Made by a program: the position numbers and the translations under genes
Assembly (NCBI RefSeq): GCF_002952775.1
Contig: NZ_CP025066.1
Location: forward strand, 1,302,001 to 1,366,000
DNA length: 64,000 bases
Direction: 5' to 3'
DNA from: Halalkaliarchaeum desulfuricum
GTDB lineage: Archaea > Halobacteriota > Halobacteria > Halobacteriales > Haloferacaceae
The notes under the pieces: generated by a model
The model's database searches: none
Told to the model about the DNA's origin: nothing
The model's input: the letters and a program-made list of their open reading frames with translations, nothing else
Shown: positions 50,612 through 59,423 of the stretch, piece after piece
Layout of the letters: each line of letters opens with the position of its first letter
Numbering within the stretch: the stretch's first letter is position 1

Positions 50612-51451
50612 ATGCGCGCGTTTCGAATCGCCTACGACGGCCGGCCGTTTCACGGGTTCCAGCGTCAGCCGGACGTTCCAACCGTCGAGGACACTCTTTT
50701 TGAGGCCCTTCGAGAGCTGTCCGTCATCGATGGCGACGCGGACAAACCGCCGGGATACGCGGCTGCGGGCAGAACGGACGCGGGTGTCTCCGCCGTGGCA
50801 CAGACCGTCGCCTTCGAGGCACCCGGCTGGCTGACTCCCCGGGCGCTCAACAGCGAACTCCCGGGGAGCGTCCGAGCCTGGGCGGTTGCCGACGTTTCCG
50901 ACGGTTTTCACGCCACCCACGACGCCGCCTCGCGGTCGTACCGGTACTACCTGTACGCGCCGGGTTCGACGGACGGAGGCGGGACCACGACCGCCGACTT
51001 CGACGACGACCGCGCCCGGCGGGCGCTCTCGCGGCTCTCCGGAATCCACGACTTCCACAACCTCACGCCCGACGAGCGGGGCACCGAGCGCGACCTCGAC
51101 CTTTCGGGTGTCCGAGAGGGGCGGTTCTTCGTCGTCGACGCCACCGCGGGCGGGTTCCCACGGGCGTTCCTGCGACGGCTGGCCACCCTCGTGCGGTCGG
51201 TTGCGACAGGGGCGGCGTCGATCGATCGAATCGACCACGTACTCGGCGAGGAACCGCTCACGGGACCCGAAGGGATCCCGCCGGCGCCTCCCGAACCGTT
51301 GTTGCTCCGGACTGTCGAGTACCCGGGTGTCGCGTTTGACGTTGATCCGGAGGCTGCTGTACGGACCCGGGAAGCGTTCGCCGAGCGGCGGCGGCAGGGT
51401 GCGGTGCTGGATCGGGTGGCCGGGGATGTGATCGACCGAATTCGAGAGTGA
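50612..51451 (+). CDS. truA: tRNA pseudouridine synthase A
   Basis: The 279-residue enzyme shows the active site AAAGRTDAGVSAVAQT with catalytic Asp, the start FRIAYDGRPFHGFQRQPDVP, and the conserved DVSDGFHATHDAASRSYRYY and ATAGGFPRAFLRRLATLVRS. It modifies positions 38-40 of tRNA. It begins 30 bases after hisS, so the two RNA genes are probably one transcript. Confidence 0.93.
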   Translation: MRAFRIAYDGRPFHGFQRQPDVPTVEDTLFEALRELSVIDGDADKPPGYAAAGRTDAGVSAVAQTVAFEAPGWLTPRALNSELPGSVRAWAVADVSDGFHATHDAASRSYRYYLYAPGSTDGGGTTTADFDDDRARRALSRLSGIHDFHNLTPDERGTERDLDLSGVREGRFFVVDATAGGFPRAFLRRLATLVRSVATGAASIDRIDHVLGEEPLTGPEGIPPAPPEPLLLRTVEYPGVAFDVDPEAAVRTREAFAERRRQGAVLDRVAGDVIDRIRE

Positions 51452-51505
51452 CGTCTTCGAAACGGCCACCGTTCCCGGAAAGCGAATTGGTCGTGCCGGC
51501 AAATT

Positions 51506-51530
51506 AGTGTGAGCGCACACTATATTTTAT
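51506..51530 (+). promoter_or_regulatory. Operator and TATA box of the toxin-antitoxin pair
   Basis: A perfect palindrome AGTGTG-AGCG-CACACT at 51506-51521 touches TATATTTTAT at 51521-51530. The antitoxin start at 51556 is about 26-30 bases further. The arrangement suits autorepression by the VapB-VapC complex. Confidence 0.65.
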
Positions 51531-51555
51531 CAACGGTGACCACGTACGCCGAGAT

Positions 51556-51807
51556 ATGAGTAGTGAGAGGGTTGATTCAGAAAGCAAGGTCTCCGGGAAT
51601 CAGGCGAACATTCCCGCCCGAATCCGCCGAGAACTCGATATCGACGACGGCGACAAACTCCGCTGGTACATCGAGGACGACGGAACACTCCGTGTCCAGC
51701 TCATTCAACAGCGCAGCGGAACGTTCAGCGACTTCGACGGTTACGACGGTGCAGAGGCCACAGAAGTTCGAGACCACCACGACACGTGGGGCGTCAACGT
51801 CGAGTAG
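51556..51807 (+). CDS. vapB: AbrB-type antitoxin
   Basis: The 83-residue protein has the swapped-hairpin pattern: KVSGNQANIPARIRRELDID, DGDKLRWYIEDDGTLRVQLI. The C-terminus would wrap the toxin. Its stop directly joins the toxin start. Confidence 0.85.
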   Translation: MSSERVDSESKVSGNQANIPARIRRELDIDDGDKLRWYIEDDGTLRVQLIQQRSGTFSDFDGYDGAEATEVRDHHDTWGVNVE

Positions 51808-52242
51808 ATGCCGCGCGCACTTGTCGATACGACTGTGCTCTTTGCGGCGGCGTACCGCCGTGATGGGGCCCACGATGACGCACTCCCGATCATCAGGGGG
51901 ATCGATACCGCTGACCTCCCGGAAGCGGTGATCCTCGATTACGTCCTCGCAGAGAGCTTAAATGGGTTAACTGCGCACGCGGGACACGATGCCGCTGTCG
52001 ACTTTCTCCAACGGGTGGAAGAGAATACGCGATTCCACATCGATTCCCTGACCAGGGATGGGTTTGCCGTGGCAAAAGCGCTTTTTCGCCAACACGAATC
52101 CTTCTCGTTCGTCGATGCCGCGATCGTCGCGTATATGCAGACTGAGGGGCTTGGTTATCTCTACGCCTTTGACGACGATTTCGACGCTGCAGCGGATGTC
52201 TACCGTCTCGACACCCCAACGAACCCATATCAACCAGAGTGA
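51808..52242 (+). CDS. vapC: PIN-domain toxin
   Basis: The 144-residue PIN ribonuclease has the acidic residues in RALVDTTVLFAAAYRRD (first Asp), ILDYVLAESLNGL (Glu), and FSFVDAAIVAYMQTEGLGYL with FDDDFD (later Asps). It cuts RNA when free and is neutralised by the upstream antitoxin. The gene starts right after the antitoxin stop. Confidence 0.87.
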   Translation: MPRALVDTTVLFAAAYRRDGAHDDALPIIRGIDTADLPEAVILDYVLAESLNGLTAHAGHDAAVDFLQRVEENTRFHIDSLTRDGFAVAKALFRQHESFSFVDAAIVAYMQTEGLGYLYAFDDDFDAAADVYRLDTPTNPYQPE

Positions 52243-52365
52243 ACGATAGGTCCACCGCATCTCACTGGCGATTCCCGTGACGACTCCCAGCGGAGGGACC
52301 CCTACTTCCGTGAACGATCGGTCCCGTCTCGGTTCGTTTATGTGACCGCCGGACTACCCTCGAGT

Positions 52366-55300
52366 ATGAGCGAGGGCGAGGCCGCGCCTGGCCGGGAGAT
52401 ATGGATCGAGAAGTACCGGCCACAGACGCTGTCCGAAATTCACGGCCAGGAGGAAATCGTCGAACGGCTGGAGAGTTACATCGAACAAAACGACATCCCC
52501 CACCTGCTCTTTTCGGGGCCGGCGGGCGTCGGGAAGTGTGTTACCGGCGAGACACCGGTGGTAACTGGAGACGGCGTTCGACGGATCGAGGATGTCGTCG
52601 GCGACGTAGACGGCGAAGAGGACGGCTTCGGCGACCCCGACGAGGGGACGACGGTCGCGACGATGACCGACCGCAACGAGTTCGAGTACGTCGAACCCTC
52701 ACACGTGTTCGCGCAGGACGTCGACGAACTCGTCCGGATCCGCACGCGCGACGGCGGCGAATTCCGTGTGACTCCCGAACACCGGTTTCGTGTCCTGACC
52801 CACGACGGGTTCGAGTGGGTTCCGGCAGCCGAGCTGTCGGCGGACCACAGGATCGCCCGCCCCCTTTCGCTGCCGACGCCCGAGGGCCACGGGTCACTCC
52901 CCTGGCACGAGGAGATGGACCCGGATCGAACCGAGGTCACGCTTTCTGCCACAGTTGCGGATCAACACTGCCTCCCCGAGACGATGCCACTCGCGGAGCT
53001 TCACGCCGCAACCGTCGGTTCCGACGAGTGGCTGCCGGCAGTCGAGTGCATAGAGTACGTCAACGTCCACGGCCACCGATCCCGGCCGATCGTCCCGCCG
53101 ACCGAAATCACGCCCGAACTTGCACGGTTCGTCGCCCTCACCATCAGCGAGGCGTCTATCGACGGCGGGAGAATCAAATTCTACAACACAGCCGAGGATC
53201 TGCTTTCCGCGTTCGAGGCCACTGCGCAGGAGGTCTTCGAGGTGGAGACGACGCGGGGCATCCAGAAGGACGTGCCGTACGTCCGGATCGGCTCTCGAAC
53301 CCTCACACACTTCCTGGAGTCGACGTTCGATGTCTTCGCGCGTGCCGCCGGCGACTCCGGAATCGGTTCGGCGATCCTCGCGGCGGACGACGCCTCTCGG
53401 GCCGCGTTCCTGCGCGCGATGTTCGACGCCGAGGCACACGTCGACAAACAGGGCGGAATCGAACTCACGCAGCGTGTGCCCGAACATATCACTCTCGTAT
53501 CGTACCTGCTCTCGACGTTCGGGATCCCCTCGCGGCGAAAGCAGGTGCGGAAATCCGCGACGAACGGGTCCGGCGACGAACGCACGTACCACACGCTGTA
53601 TATCTCGGGCGCATCGGCGCTCACGACGTTCCGCGATCACATTGGCTTCACAGTCCAAGAGAAGGCGGCACGGCTGGCGGAGCATGCGGAAAAGAAGTCG
53701 AATCCGAACTACGACACCATCCCGGTACAGACCGTCCTTCGAGAACTGTGTCGTCGGCTGGACATCCCAGTGACTGACCACCTGCCGAAGACGCTGAACC
53801 CCGACTCACCCGGCCGGGAGCGCTACTGCGAGGTGCTCGACAACGTCGTCGACGTGGCCGCAACCCGCGTGGAGAACGTCCAGCGAGCACTCGAGCGACT
53901 CGACGAACTCGAGCCCGAACTCGCCGCGACCGCAGGGGTTCCGGCGAGATGGGTCGACGCCCGCACCGAACTCGAACCGGTGAACGTCAGAAACGAACTC
54001 TCCGAGACCGTCGGCGTCCGTCAGGATCGCCTCCTCGAATACGCGGACGGACGGCGGACGCCGTACGCGAACCGCTCGCTTGCGGCACTGGAGGGAATCG
54101 ATCGCTCGATGGAGGCTGCAAAGTTGGACTACGTCCAGGCGGAACTTCGGGAGTGCGTCGACCTGATCGGCGCCGAATACGCCGAAATCGTCGAGGATCT
54201 CTCGTTCGGGGCGTCCGACCTCACGAACCTGCTCCGTTCGGAGGATCACCAGATCGAGTCGTTAACGCGGTTCGAAACGGTGGCCGAACGGCTTCGGGAA
54301 ATCGCCGTCGACCGCCTCTCGCTGGAAACGTTCGAACTGATCGACCGGGCGGCACGGATCGCGAACGCCGACCTGTACTACGACCGGATCGATTCCGTCG
54401 AGCGAGTGAAAACAGAAGAACGAGTCTACGACCTCACCGTCCCCGGGACGCGAAATTACGTCGCCGGCGACGTGCCGACCGTCGTCCACAACACCACCGC
54501 AGCCACATCAATAGCCCGCGAAATCTACGGCGACGACTGGCGGGGGAACTTCCTCGAACTCAACGCCTCCGACGAGCGTGGTATCGACGTGGTTCGGGAT
54601 CGGATCAAGAACTTCGCGCGCTCGTCGTTCGGCGGGTACGATCACCGGTTGATATTTCTCGACGAGGCAGACTCCTTGTGCGTGCCGCCAGGGACTGGAG
54701 TAGTCACCGGGTATCCATCGGCGCCGGAAATAAAGCCGATAGAGGAGGTGAGCGACGACGGTGAGCCGATCCCATCAGTCGATTTCGAAACCAACGAGAT
54801 ACAGTCAGACAAAGGAAAGCTGGTTGATTCCGGAGTTGCGGATTTCTTTGAACTCGAACTGGAGGACGGACGGACGATACTCGCAAGTTTGTCCCATCCG
54901 TTCTTTGTGGTTGATGAAGACGGGAGATTGGTCGAAAAGGAGCTACGTGATCTGTCTCCGGGTGACGAGATAGCAGATTTCAAAGACGAAGTTGGCGTTT
55001 CGAGGTGTGAAATCTGTAACACGTGGACTGTCGGTCGGTTCTGTTCCGTCGACTGCAAGAACGAGGGGCACAGTCGCGAAATGCGTGGCGAAAAGAATCC
55101 GATGTATGGGACAACGTGGTCGGACGAACGCCGAAAAAAGATCGTCGAGAGGCTCTCAGACGGACGATTGGCTGGCGAAAATAATCCGAACTACGGAGGA
55201 GAATTCCACGGCGTTCATGTCCTCGATATGGATGAGGAGACGGTCGAACGATTCCGCGAAACGATCAGCGAAATGCGATCCGGAACCCCGTGGGAGGAAT

Positions 55301-56400
55301 GGGTCGTTGACGCCGATCCCGATAAAGTAAAAGAGAAAATCGGGGAGTCTTCGGCCGAATGGTGGGAAAACCTCGACGACGACGAAAGGGAAGCGATTAT
55401 TCAGAAGGGCGTCGAGCACCGTGACTACCCTGTCTGTGACATCACCGGTGACAACAATCCAATGCGCGACCCGGAGATCGCACAGAAGGTTTCGGAAGCG
55501 TTGAAGGGCCACGAGCCGACGGGGGGCAACATCAGACACAGCGAAGATCTCGGACACTTGGTCCGATCCGATTGGGAGGGTGATGGTGATCTCCCCCACC
55601 ACGAACACTACGAGCGAGAAGAATTCGAGCCAGCGCTCGTTACCGATGGTGGTCTACAGGCAGTTCAAACAGTAGGTATTAGTCGGATCGAATACAGCCA
55701 CCGTGGAAAAGCCTACAACATTAGCATGGAGGGGACCCCGAACTTCATGCTGGCTAACGGGGTTTTGACCCACAACACCTCAGATGCCCAGTCAGCGCTT
55801 CGCCGGACGATGGAGCAGTTTTCGGACAACACCCGGTTTATCCTCTCGTGTAACTACTCCTCGAAGATCATCGACCCGATCCAGTCGCGGTGTGCGGTGT
55901 TCCGGTTTTCGCCGCTGTCGGACGAGGCGATCGCCGCGCAGGTGAGAGAGATCGCCGAGGCCGAGGACATCCAGATCACAGACGACGGCGTCGACGCCCT
56001 GGTGTACGCCGCCGACGGCGACATGCGCCGGGCGATAAACTCCCTGCAGGCGGCCGCAACCACCGGCGACGTCGTCGACGAGCAGGCGGTGTACGCGATC
56101 ACCGCCACCGCCCGGCCAGAGGTGATCGAGTCGATGGTGACAGACGCGCTGGCGGGCGACTTCACCAAGGCCCGGGCGACCCTGGACACGCTGCTCACCG
56201 AGACCGGAATGGCCGGCGGCGACGTGATCGATCAGCTCCACCGGTCGGTCTGGGAGTTCGACCTCTCGGATCGAGAGACAGTCCGGCTGATGGAACGCAT
56301 CGGCGAGACGGACTACCGCATCGCCGAGGGGGCAAACGAGAAGGTCCAACTGGAGTCGCTTTTGGCGTCGCTGGCGCTGCACGCAAACGGGGACCAGTAG
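52366..56400 (+). CDS. rfcS: Replication factor C small subunit with two inteins
   Basis: From ATG at 52366 the precursor has 1344 residues; removing two inteins leaves about 326, normal for RfcS. The extein shows [20 protein letters not shown], Walker A GPAGVGK^TTAATS, Walker [11 protein letters not shown]^[10 protein letters not shown], sensor [20 protein letters not shown] and the C-terminal collar. The carets mark intein sites. RFC loads the PCNA clamp. A TATA-like GTTTATG at 52336 lies about 27 bases before the ATG, so the mRNA is probably leaderless. The frame extends 8 codons upstream from GTG. Confidence 0.95.
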   Translation: MSEGEAAPGREIWIEKYRPQTLSEIHGQEEIVERLESYIEQNDIPHLLFSGPAGVGKCVTGETPVVTGDGVRRIEDVVGDVDGEEDGFGDPDEGTTVATMTDRNEFEYVEPSHVFAQDVDELVRIRTRDGGEFRVTPEHRFRVLTHDGFEWVPAAELSADHRIARPLSLPTPEGHGSLPWHEEMDPDRTEVTLSATVADQHCLPETMPLAELHAATVGSDEWLPAVECIEYVNVHGHRSRPIVPPTEITPELARFVALTISEASIDGGRIKFYNTAEDLLSAFEATAQEVFEVETTRGIQKDVPYVRIGSRTLTHFLESTFDVFARAAGDSGIGSAILAADDASRAAFLRAMFDAEAHVDKQGGIELTQRVPEHITLVSYLLSTFGIPSRRKQVRKSATNGSGDERTYHTLYISGASALTTFRDHIGFTVQEKAARLAEHAEKKSNPNYDTIPVQTVLRELCRRLDIPVTDHLPKTLNPDSPGRERYCEVLDNVVDVAATRVENVQRALERLDELEPELAATAGVPARWVDARTELEPVNVRNELSETVGVRQDRLLEYADGRRTPYANRSLAALEGIDRSMEAAKLDYVQAELRECVDLIGAEYAEIVEDLSFGASDLTNLLRSEDHQIESLTRFETVAERLREIAVDRLSLETFELIDRAARIANADLYYDRIDSVERVKTEERVYDLTVPGTRNYVAGDVPTVVHNTTAATSIAREIYGDDWRGNFLELNASDERGIDVVRDRIKNFARSSFGGYDHRLIFLDEADSLCVPPGTGVVTGYPSAPEIKPIEEVSDDGEPIPSVDFETNEIQSDKGKLVDSGVADFFELELEDGRTILASLSHPFFVVDEDGRLVEKELRDLSPGDEIADFKDEVGVSRCEICNTWTVGRFCSVDCKNEGHSREMRGEKNPMYGTTWSDERRKKIVERLSDGRLAGENNPNYGGEFHGVHVLDMDEETVERFRETISEMRSGTPWEEWVVDADPDKVKEKIGESSAEWWENLDDDEREAIIQKGVEHRDYPVCDITGDNNPMRDPEIAQKVSEALKGHEPTGGNIRHSEDLGHLVRSDWEGDGDLPHHEHYEREEFEPALVTDGGLQAVQTVGISRIEYSHRGKAYNISMEGTPNFMLANGVLTHNTSDAQSALRRTMEQFSDNTRFILSCNYSSKIIDPIQSRCAVFRFSPLSDEAIAAQVREIAEAEDIQITDDGVDALVYAADGDMRRAINSLQAAATTGDVVDEQAVYAITATARPEVIESMVTDALAGDFTKARATLDTLLTETGMAGGDVIDQLHRSVWEFDLSDRETVRLMERIGETDYRIAEGANEKVQLESLLASLALHANGDQ
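52537..54492 (+). mobile_element. Intein 1 (LAGLIDADG type), in Walker A of RfcS
   Basis: The 652-residue intein starts [20 protein letters not shown] and ends VPTVVHN before Thr. The homing endonuclease has two LAGLIDADG-like helices: [20 protein letters not shown] and [24 protein letters not shown]-binding-like helical part ([20 protein letters not shown]) follows. Cys at the start and His-Asn at the end are the splicing residues; +1 is Thr. Confidence 0.93.
54679..55776 (+). mobile_element. Intein 2 (zinc-finger/NUMOD3 type), in Walker B region of RfcS
   Basis: The 366-residue intein starts [20 protein letters not shown] and ends GVLTHN before Thr. Instead of LAGLIDADG motifs it carries a four-cysteine cluster [17 protein letters not shown] (about residue 110) and three NUMOD3-like blocks: [23 protein letters not shown] and [20 protein letters not shown]. 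These occur in GIY-YIG and HNH homing enzymes. No catalytic motif is clear. It is more AT-rich than the host gene, so it arrived separately. Confidence 0.9.
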
Positions 56401-56415
56401 GTGGGGGAAATCCCG

Positions 56416-56931
56416 ATGTTGACGATCGTTTCAGATACACACAGGACAGAGGGGCACGGACTCCGTGACCGGACGCTGGAGGCAGTCCGGGAGGCCGAGC
56501 TGGTGATTCACGCCGGCGACTTCAACCGGGAGCCGGTGCTGGACGCCTTCGAACGGGAAGCGAGCGAACTGCAGGGGGTGTACGGCAACACCGACGACGC
56601 CGCGATCCGGGAACGACTGCCGGAAGCTAGGAACGTCGAGTACGCCGGGATCAGGTTCGCAGTCACCCACACACGGCGCGGGGGCGAAACCGCGCTCGCG
56701 CTGTTCGGGCGGGAGCGGGACGCCGACGTCGTTGTCTTCGGTCACACCCACCGACCGACGTTCGAGGCCGGCGGGCCGGTGTCCCTCTTGAATCCAGGGA
56801 GCCACGCGCAGCCGCGGGGGAACCGGGCGGCCCACGCCGAACTCGAGGTGACGTGTGACGCGCTCTCGGGTAAGCTGGTGACCCCCGACGGCGAGGTGTT
56901 CGAGCGGTTCCGGATCGATCCACGCGGGTGA
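56416..56931 (+). CDS. YfcE/MJ0936-type phosphodiesterase
   Basis: From ATG at 56416 the protein has 171 residues. The calcineurin-like metal motifs are TIVSDTH, VIHAGDF, GVYGNTDD, VTHTRRGG and FGHTHRPTF. It is a metal-dependent phosphodiesterase of the small archaeal family. The GTG at 56401 would add 5 residues; the later ATG is preferred. Confidence 0.88.
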   Translation: MLTIVSDTHRTEGHGLRDRTLEAVREAELVIHAGDFNREPVLDAFEREASELQGVYGNTDDAAIRERLPEARNVEYAGIRFAVTHTRRGGETALALFGRERDADVVVFGHTHRPTFEAGGPVSLLNPGSHAQPRGNRAAHAELEVTCDALSGKLVTPDGEVFERFRIDPRG

Positions 56932-57069
56932 ACATGACGTCGGTCGGAGGGCCATTCACCTCTGGCGGCGAGAAAAATAACCATTAATTAGGGAGGACAT
57001 TGTCGTTCGCCGAGAATCGTCTTGCACGCCCAAATACGGCGGGCGCGACGCTTCACGTAGGGGCAGACA

Positions 57070-57543
57070 ATGACTGAAGATCCAACAGTCAGTGCCGTAT
57101 CGATACCGGTTTCCCGGCGGCAGTACGCGGGGTTCCTCGGGGGTGCAGCTCTCGGCGGGCTCGCGGGCTGTCTCGAGGGGCGCGATCCGGCAACCGTCGA
57201 GACGACGCTTCTGGTTCGCGATCCGGACGGCGACGACGAACAGACGCTCATCGACGGCGAGCGCGACGAACTCGAACCGAACGAGTACGTCTGGTGGGAG
57301 TTCACGATCAACCTCGAATCGGAAATGGAGTACCAGGTCGACGTGGAGGAGGGAGGCGTCAACGCGTACGTTCTCGAACCCGATCAGTTCGAGATCATGT
57401 CTGAAGAGGAGGAAGGCTTCGAGGCGGTCCCCGGCAGTGTCTCACAGGAGGCCACCGCAACGGCACAGGCGACGGCGACGGTGGACCCCGGCGAGTACCG
57501 CATGGTTGTCATGAACGCGGACATCCTGCCCGACAACGCCTGA
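57070..57543 (+). CDS. Tat lipoprotein of unknown function
   Basis: The 157-residue protein begins with an SRRQYAGFLGGAALGGLAGC leader: twin Arg, hydrophobic core and a lipobox ending in Cys. The mature part is acidic with beta strands and Thr/Ala-rich spacer (EATATAQATATVDPG). It would be attached to the outer face of the membrane. Confidence 0.75.
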   Translation: MTEDPTVSAVSIPVSRRQYAGFLGGAALGGLAGCLEGRDPATVETTLLVRDPDGDDEQTLIDGERDELEPNEYVWWEFTINLESEMEYQVDVEEGGVNAYVLEPDQFEIMSEEEEGFEAVPGSVSQEATATAQATATVDPGEYRMVVMNADILPDNA

Positions 57544-57603
57544 ATTGGGTGCGCACAGTTCCGGCTCGACGTTCGAGTCGCCAACAGGTTTCGCACCCAC
57601 GAA

Positions 57604-57637
57604 AACACCTATTACTGTCGACCTGAATGGAAGCTAC
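57604..57637 (+). promoter_or_regulatory. Promoter of the pheST leader
   Basis: AACACCTATTACTG with an upstream BRE-like CGAAAAC lies so that transcription should begin about 26 bases after the TATA centre, at the ATG 57638. This places the leader peptide at the very 5' end of the mRNA. Confidence 0.5.
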
Positions 57638-57712
57638 ATGGCATCCGAACCCGCCACCGACGTGCTCGCCAGCGAAGCGCCAGCCGCCGGGTTCGGCTTT
57701 GTTTTCGCCTGA
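57638..57712 (+). CDS. Candidate Phe-rich leader peptide of pheST
   Basis: The 24-residue frame starts MASEPATDVLASEAP and ends AGFGFVFA, with three Phe codons (TTC, TTT, TTC) in the last seven sense codons. It is leaderless by its position relative to the promoter. It precedes pheS by 154 bases that can fold. Bacterial pheST operons use such peptides to sense charged tRNA-Phe. No homologue is known to me. Confidence 0.5.
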   Translation: MASEPATDVLASEAPAAGFGFVFA

Positions 57713-57718
57713 ACGTCC

Positions 57719-57746
57719 GGCGGATCCGCCCCCGCGGTCGGGGCGG
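57719..57746 (+). promoter_or_regulatory. Alternative stems in the pheST leader
   Basis: GGCGGATCCGCC at 57719-57730 is self-complementary, while CCGCCCC at 57726-57732 pairs with GGGGCGG at 57740-57746. The two share bases and exclude each other. A third stem, GGGT..TCC with GGA..ACCC, lies at about 57801-57818. No T-run follows. Confidence 0.45.
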
Positions 57747-57866
57747 TGAAACCGGTCGGAGCGGTCGCCCGTCGAGCGCGACCCAGGCACGCCGGGTTTC
57801 CGACGGAACCCGCTCGGAGATTCGGAACGGATAACTGACGATACCGACACGACACACACGGCACGA

Positions 57867-59423
57867 ATGCAACTCCCCCAACGACAGCTCGCCGTTCTGG
57901 AGGCGGCGAGCGCGACCGACGAACGGAGCATCGACGCGATAAGCGAGGAGACGGGGCTGAAACCCGAGACTGTCACCGGCGCGGCGTTCGAACTCGAGGA
58001 CGACGGGCTGCTAGACGTCGTCGAACGAACCGACGAACGAATCTCGCTCACCGACGAGGGAGCCGACTACGTCGACGCCGGCCTCCCGGAAGTGCGTCTC
58101 TACCGGGCCGCCGTCGGCGCCGGCGCGGCCGACGACCCGGTGTCGATGGGACAGGCCATCGGCGAAAGCGGGCTCGAAGGCGGAGAAGTCGACATCGCGC
58201 TGGCCAACTACGCCCGGAAGGGGTACGGCACGGTCGAAAACGGCCAGATCAGCGCCGACCCCGACACAGATCCCGACGCCGACAGGGAGGCTGCAGCGCT
58301 CGCGACGCTGGCCGAATCGGGTGATGGGGCCGGCCTGGACGTCGACGTCGATCCCGAGGTGCTCGATCGACTCGAAGAGCGAAACCTGATCGACCGTATC
58401 GAACACACCGTCCGGACGGTCACGCTCACCGACGAGGGCGTCACCGCCATGATGGAGGGGATCGAGGCCGCCGAAACCGTCGACCGACTCACTCCCGAGA
58501 TGCTCTCCAGCGGCGAGTGGCGCGACGTCGAGTTCGCCGAGTACAACGTCGAGGCCGACGCCCCGGAGATTCACGGCGGACGAAAACACGTCCTCCGGCG
58601 CACCGCCGAACGCGTGAAGGAAACCCTCGTGGGGATGGGTTTTCAAGAGATGGAGGGGCCCCACGCCGACGCGGAGTTCTGGATCAACGACTGCCTGTTC
58701 ATGCCCCAGGACCATCCCGCCCGGACCCACTGGGACCAGTTCGCACTGGACGTGCCGCCGATCCAGGAACTGCCCGAGGAACTGGTCGCAGACGTGAAAT
58801 CGGCCCACCTGGAAGGAGTCGACGACGACGGCGACGGCTACCACTCGCCGTGGACCGAAGAGGTGGCCCGCGAGGTCGACCTCCGGGGTCACACGACGTC
58901 GCTTTCGATGCGGTACCTTTCCGGCTACGCCGACGCCACGTTCGGCGGCGACGGGGAACCACAGCGGGTCGACTTCGAGCCGCCACAGCGGTACTTCTCC
59001 GTCGAGAAGGTGTACCGCAACGATACCCTGGATGCGACCCATCTGCTGGAGTTCTTCCAGATCGAGGGGTGGGTGATGGCCGAGGACCTCTCCGTCCGTG
59101 ACCTGATGGGAACCTTCGAGGAGTTCTACCGGCAGTTCGGCATCACCGACATTCAGTTCAAGCCGCACTACAACCCCTACACCGAGCCGTCCTTCGAGCT
59201 GTTCGGACGACACCCCGTCACCGACGAACTGATAGAGATCGGCAACAGCGGGATGTTCCGCCGGGAGGTGCTCGAACCTCTGGGCGTCGAGTGTGACGTG
59301 ATGGCCTGGGGCCTCGCGCTGGAGCGGCTCGCGATGCTCACCACCGGCGCCGAGGACATCCGCGACCTCCACGGAACCTTGACCGACGTAGAATTCCTCC
59401 GGAACGCGGAGGTGAGTTACTGA
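57867..59423 (+). CDS. pheS: Phenylalanyl-tRNA synthetase alpha subunit
   Basis: The 518-residue subunit has an N-terminal HTH part (PQRQLAVLEAASATDERSID) and the class II core from residue 235: GGRKHVLRRTAERVKETLVG, HPARTHWDQFALDVPPIQEL, the motif 2 region YFSVEKVYRNDTLDATHLLE and motif 3 CDVMAWGLALERLAMLTTGA. Together with pheT it charges tRNA-Phe. The pheT start shares one base with its stop. Confidence 0.96.
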   Translation: MQLPQRQLAVLEAASATDERSIDAISEETGLKPETVTGAAFELEDDGLLDVVERTDERISLTDEGADYVDAGLPEVRLYRAAVGAGAADDPVSMGQAIGESGLEGGEVDIALANYARKGYGTVENGQISADPDTDPDADREAAALATLAESGDGAGLDVDVDPEVLDRLEERNLIDRIEHTVRTVTLTDEGVTAMMEGIEAAETVDRLTPEMLSSGEWRDVEFAEYNVEADAPEIHGGRKHVLRRTAERVKETLVGMGFQEMEGPHADAEFWINDCLFMPQDHPARTHWDQFALDVPPIQELPEELVADVKSAHLEGVDDDGDGYHSPWTEEVAREVDLRGHTTSLSMRYLSGYADATFGGDGEPQRVDFEPPQRYFSVEKVYRNDTLDATHLLEFFQIEGWVMAEDLSVRDLMGTFEEFYRQFGITDIQFKPHYNPYTEPSFELFGRHPVTDELIEIGNSGMFRREVLEPLGVECDVMAWGLALERLAMLTTGAEDIRDLHGTLTDVEFLRNAEVSY

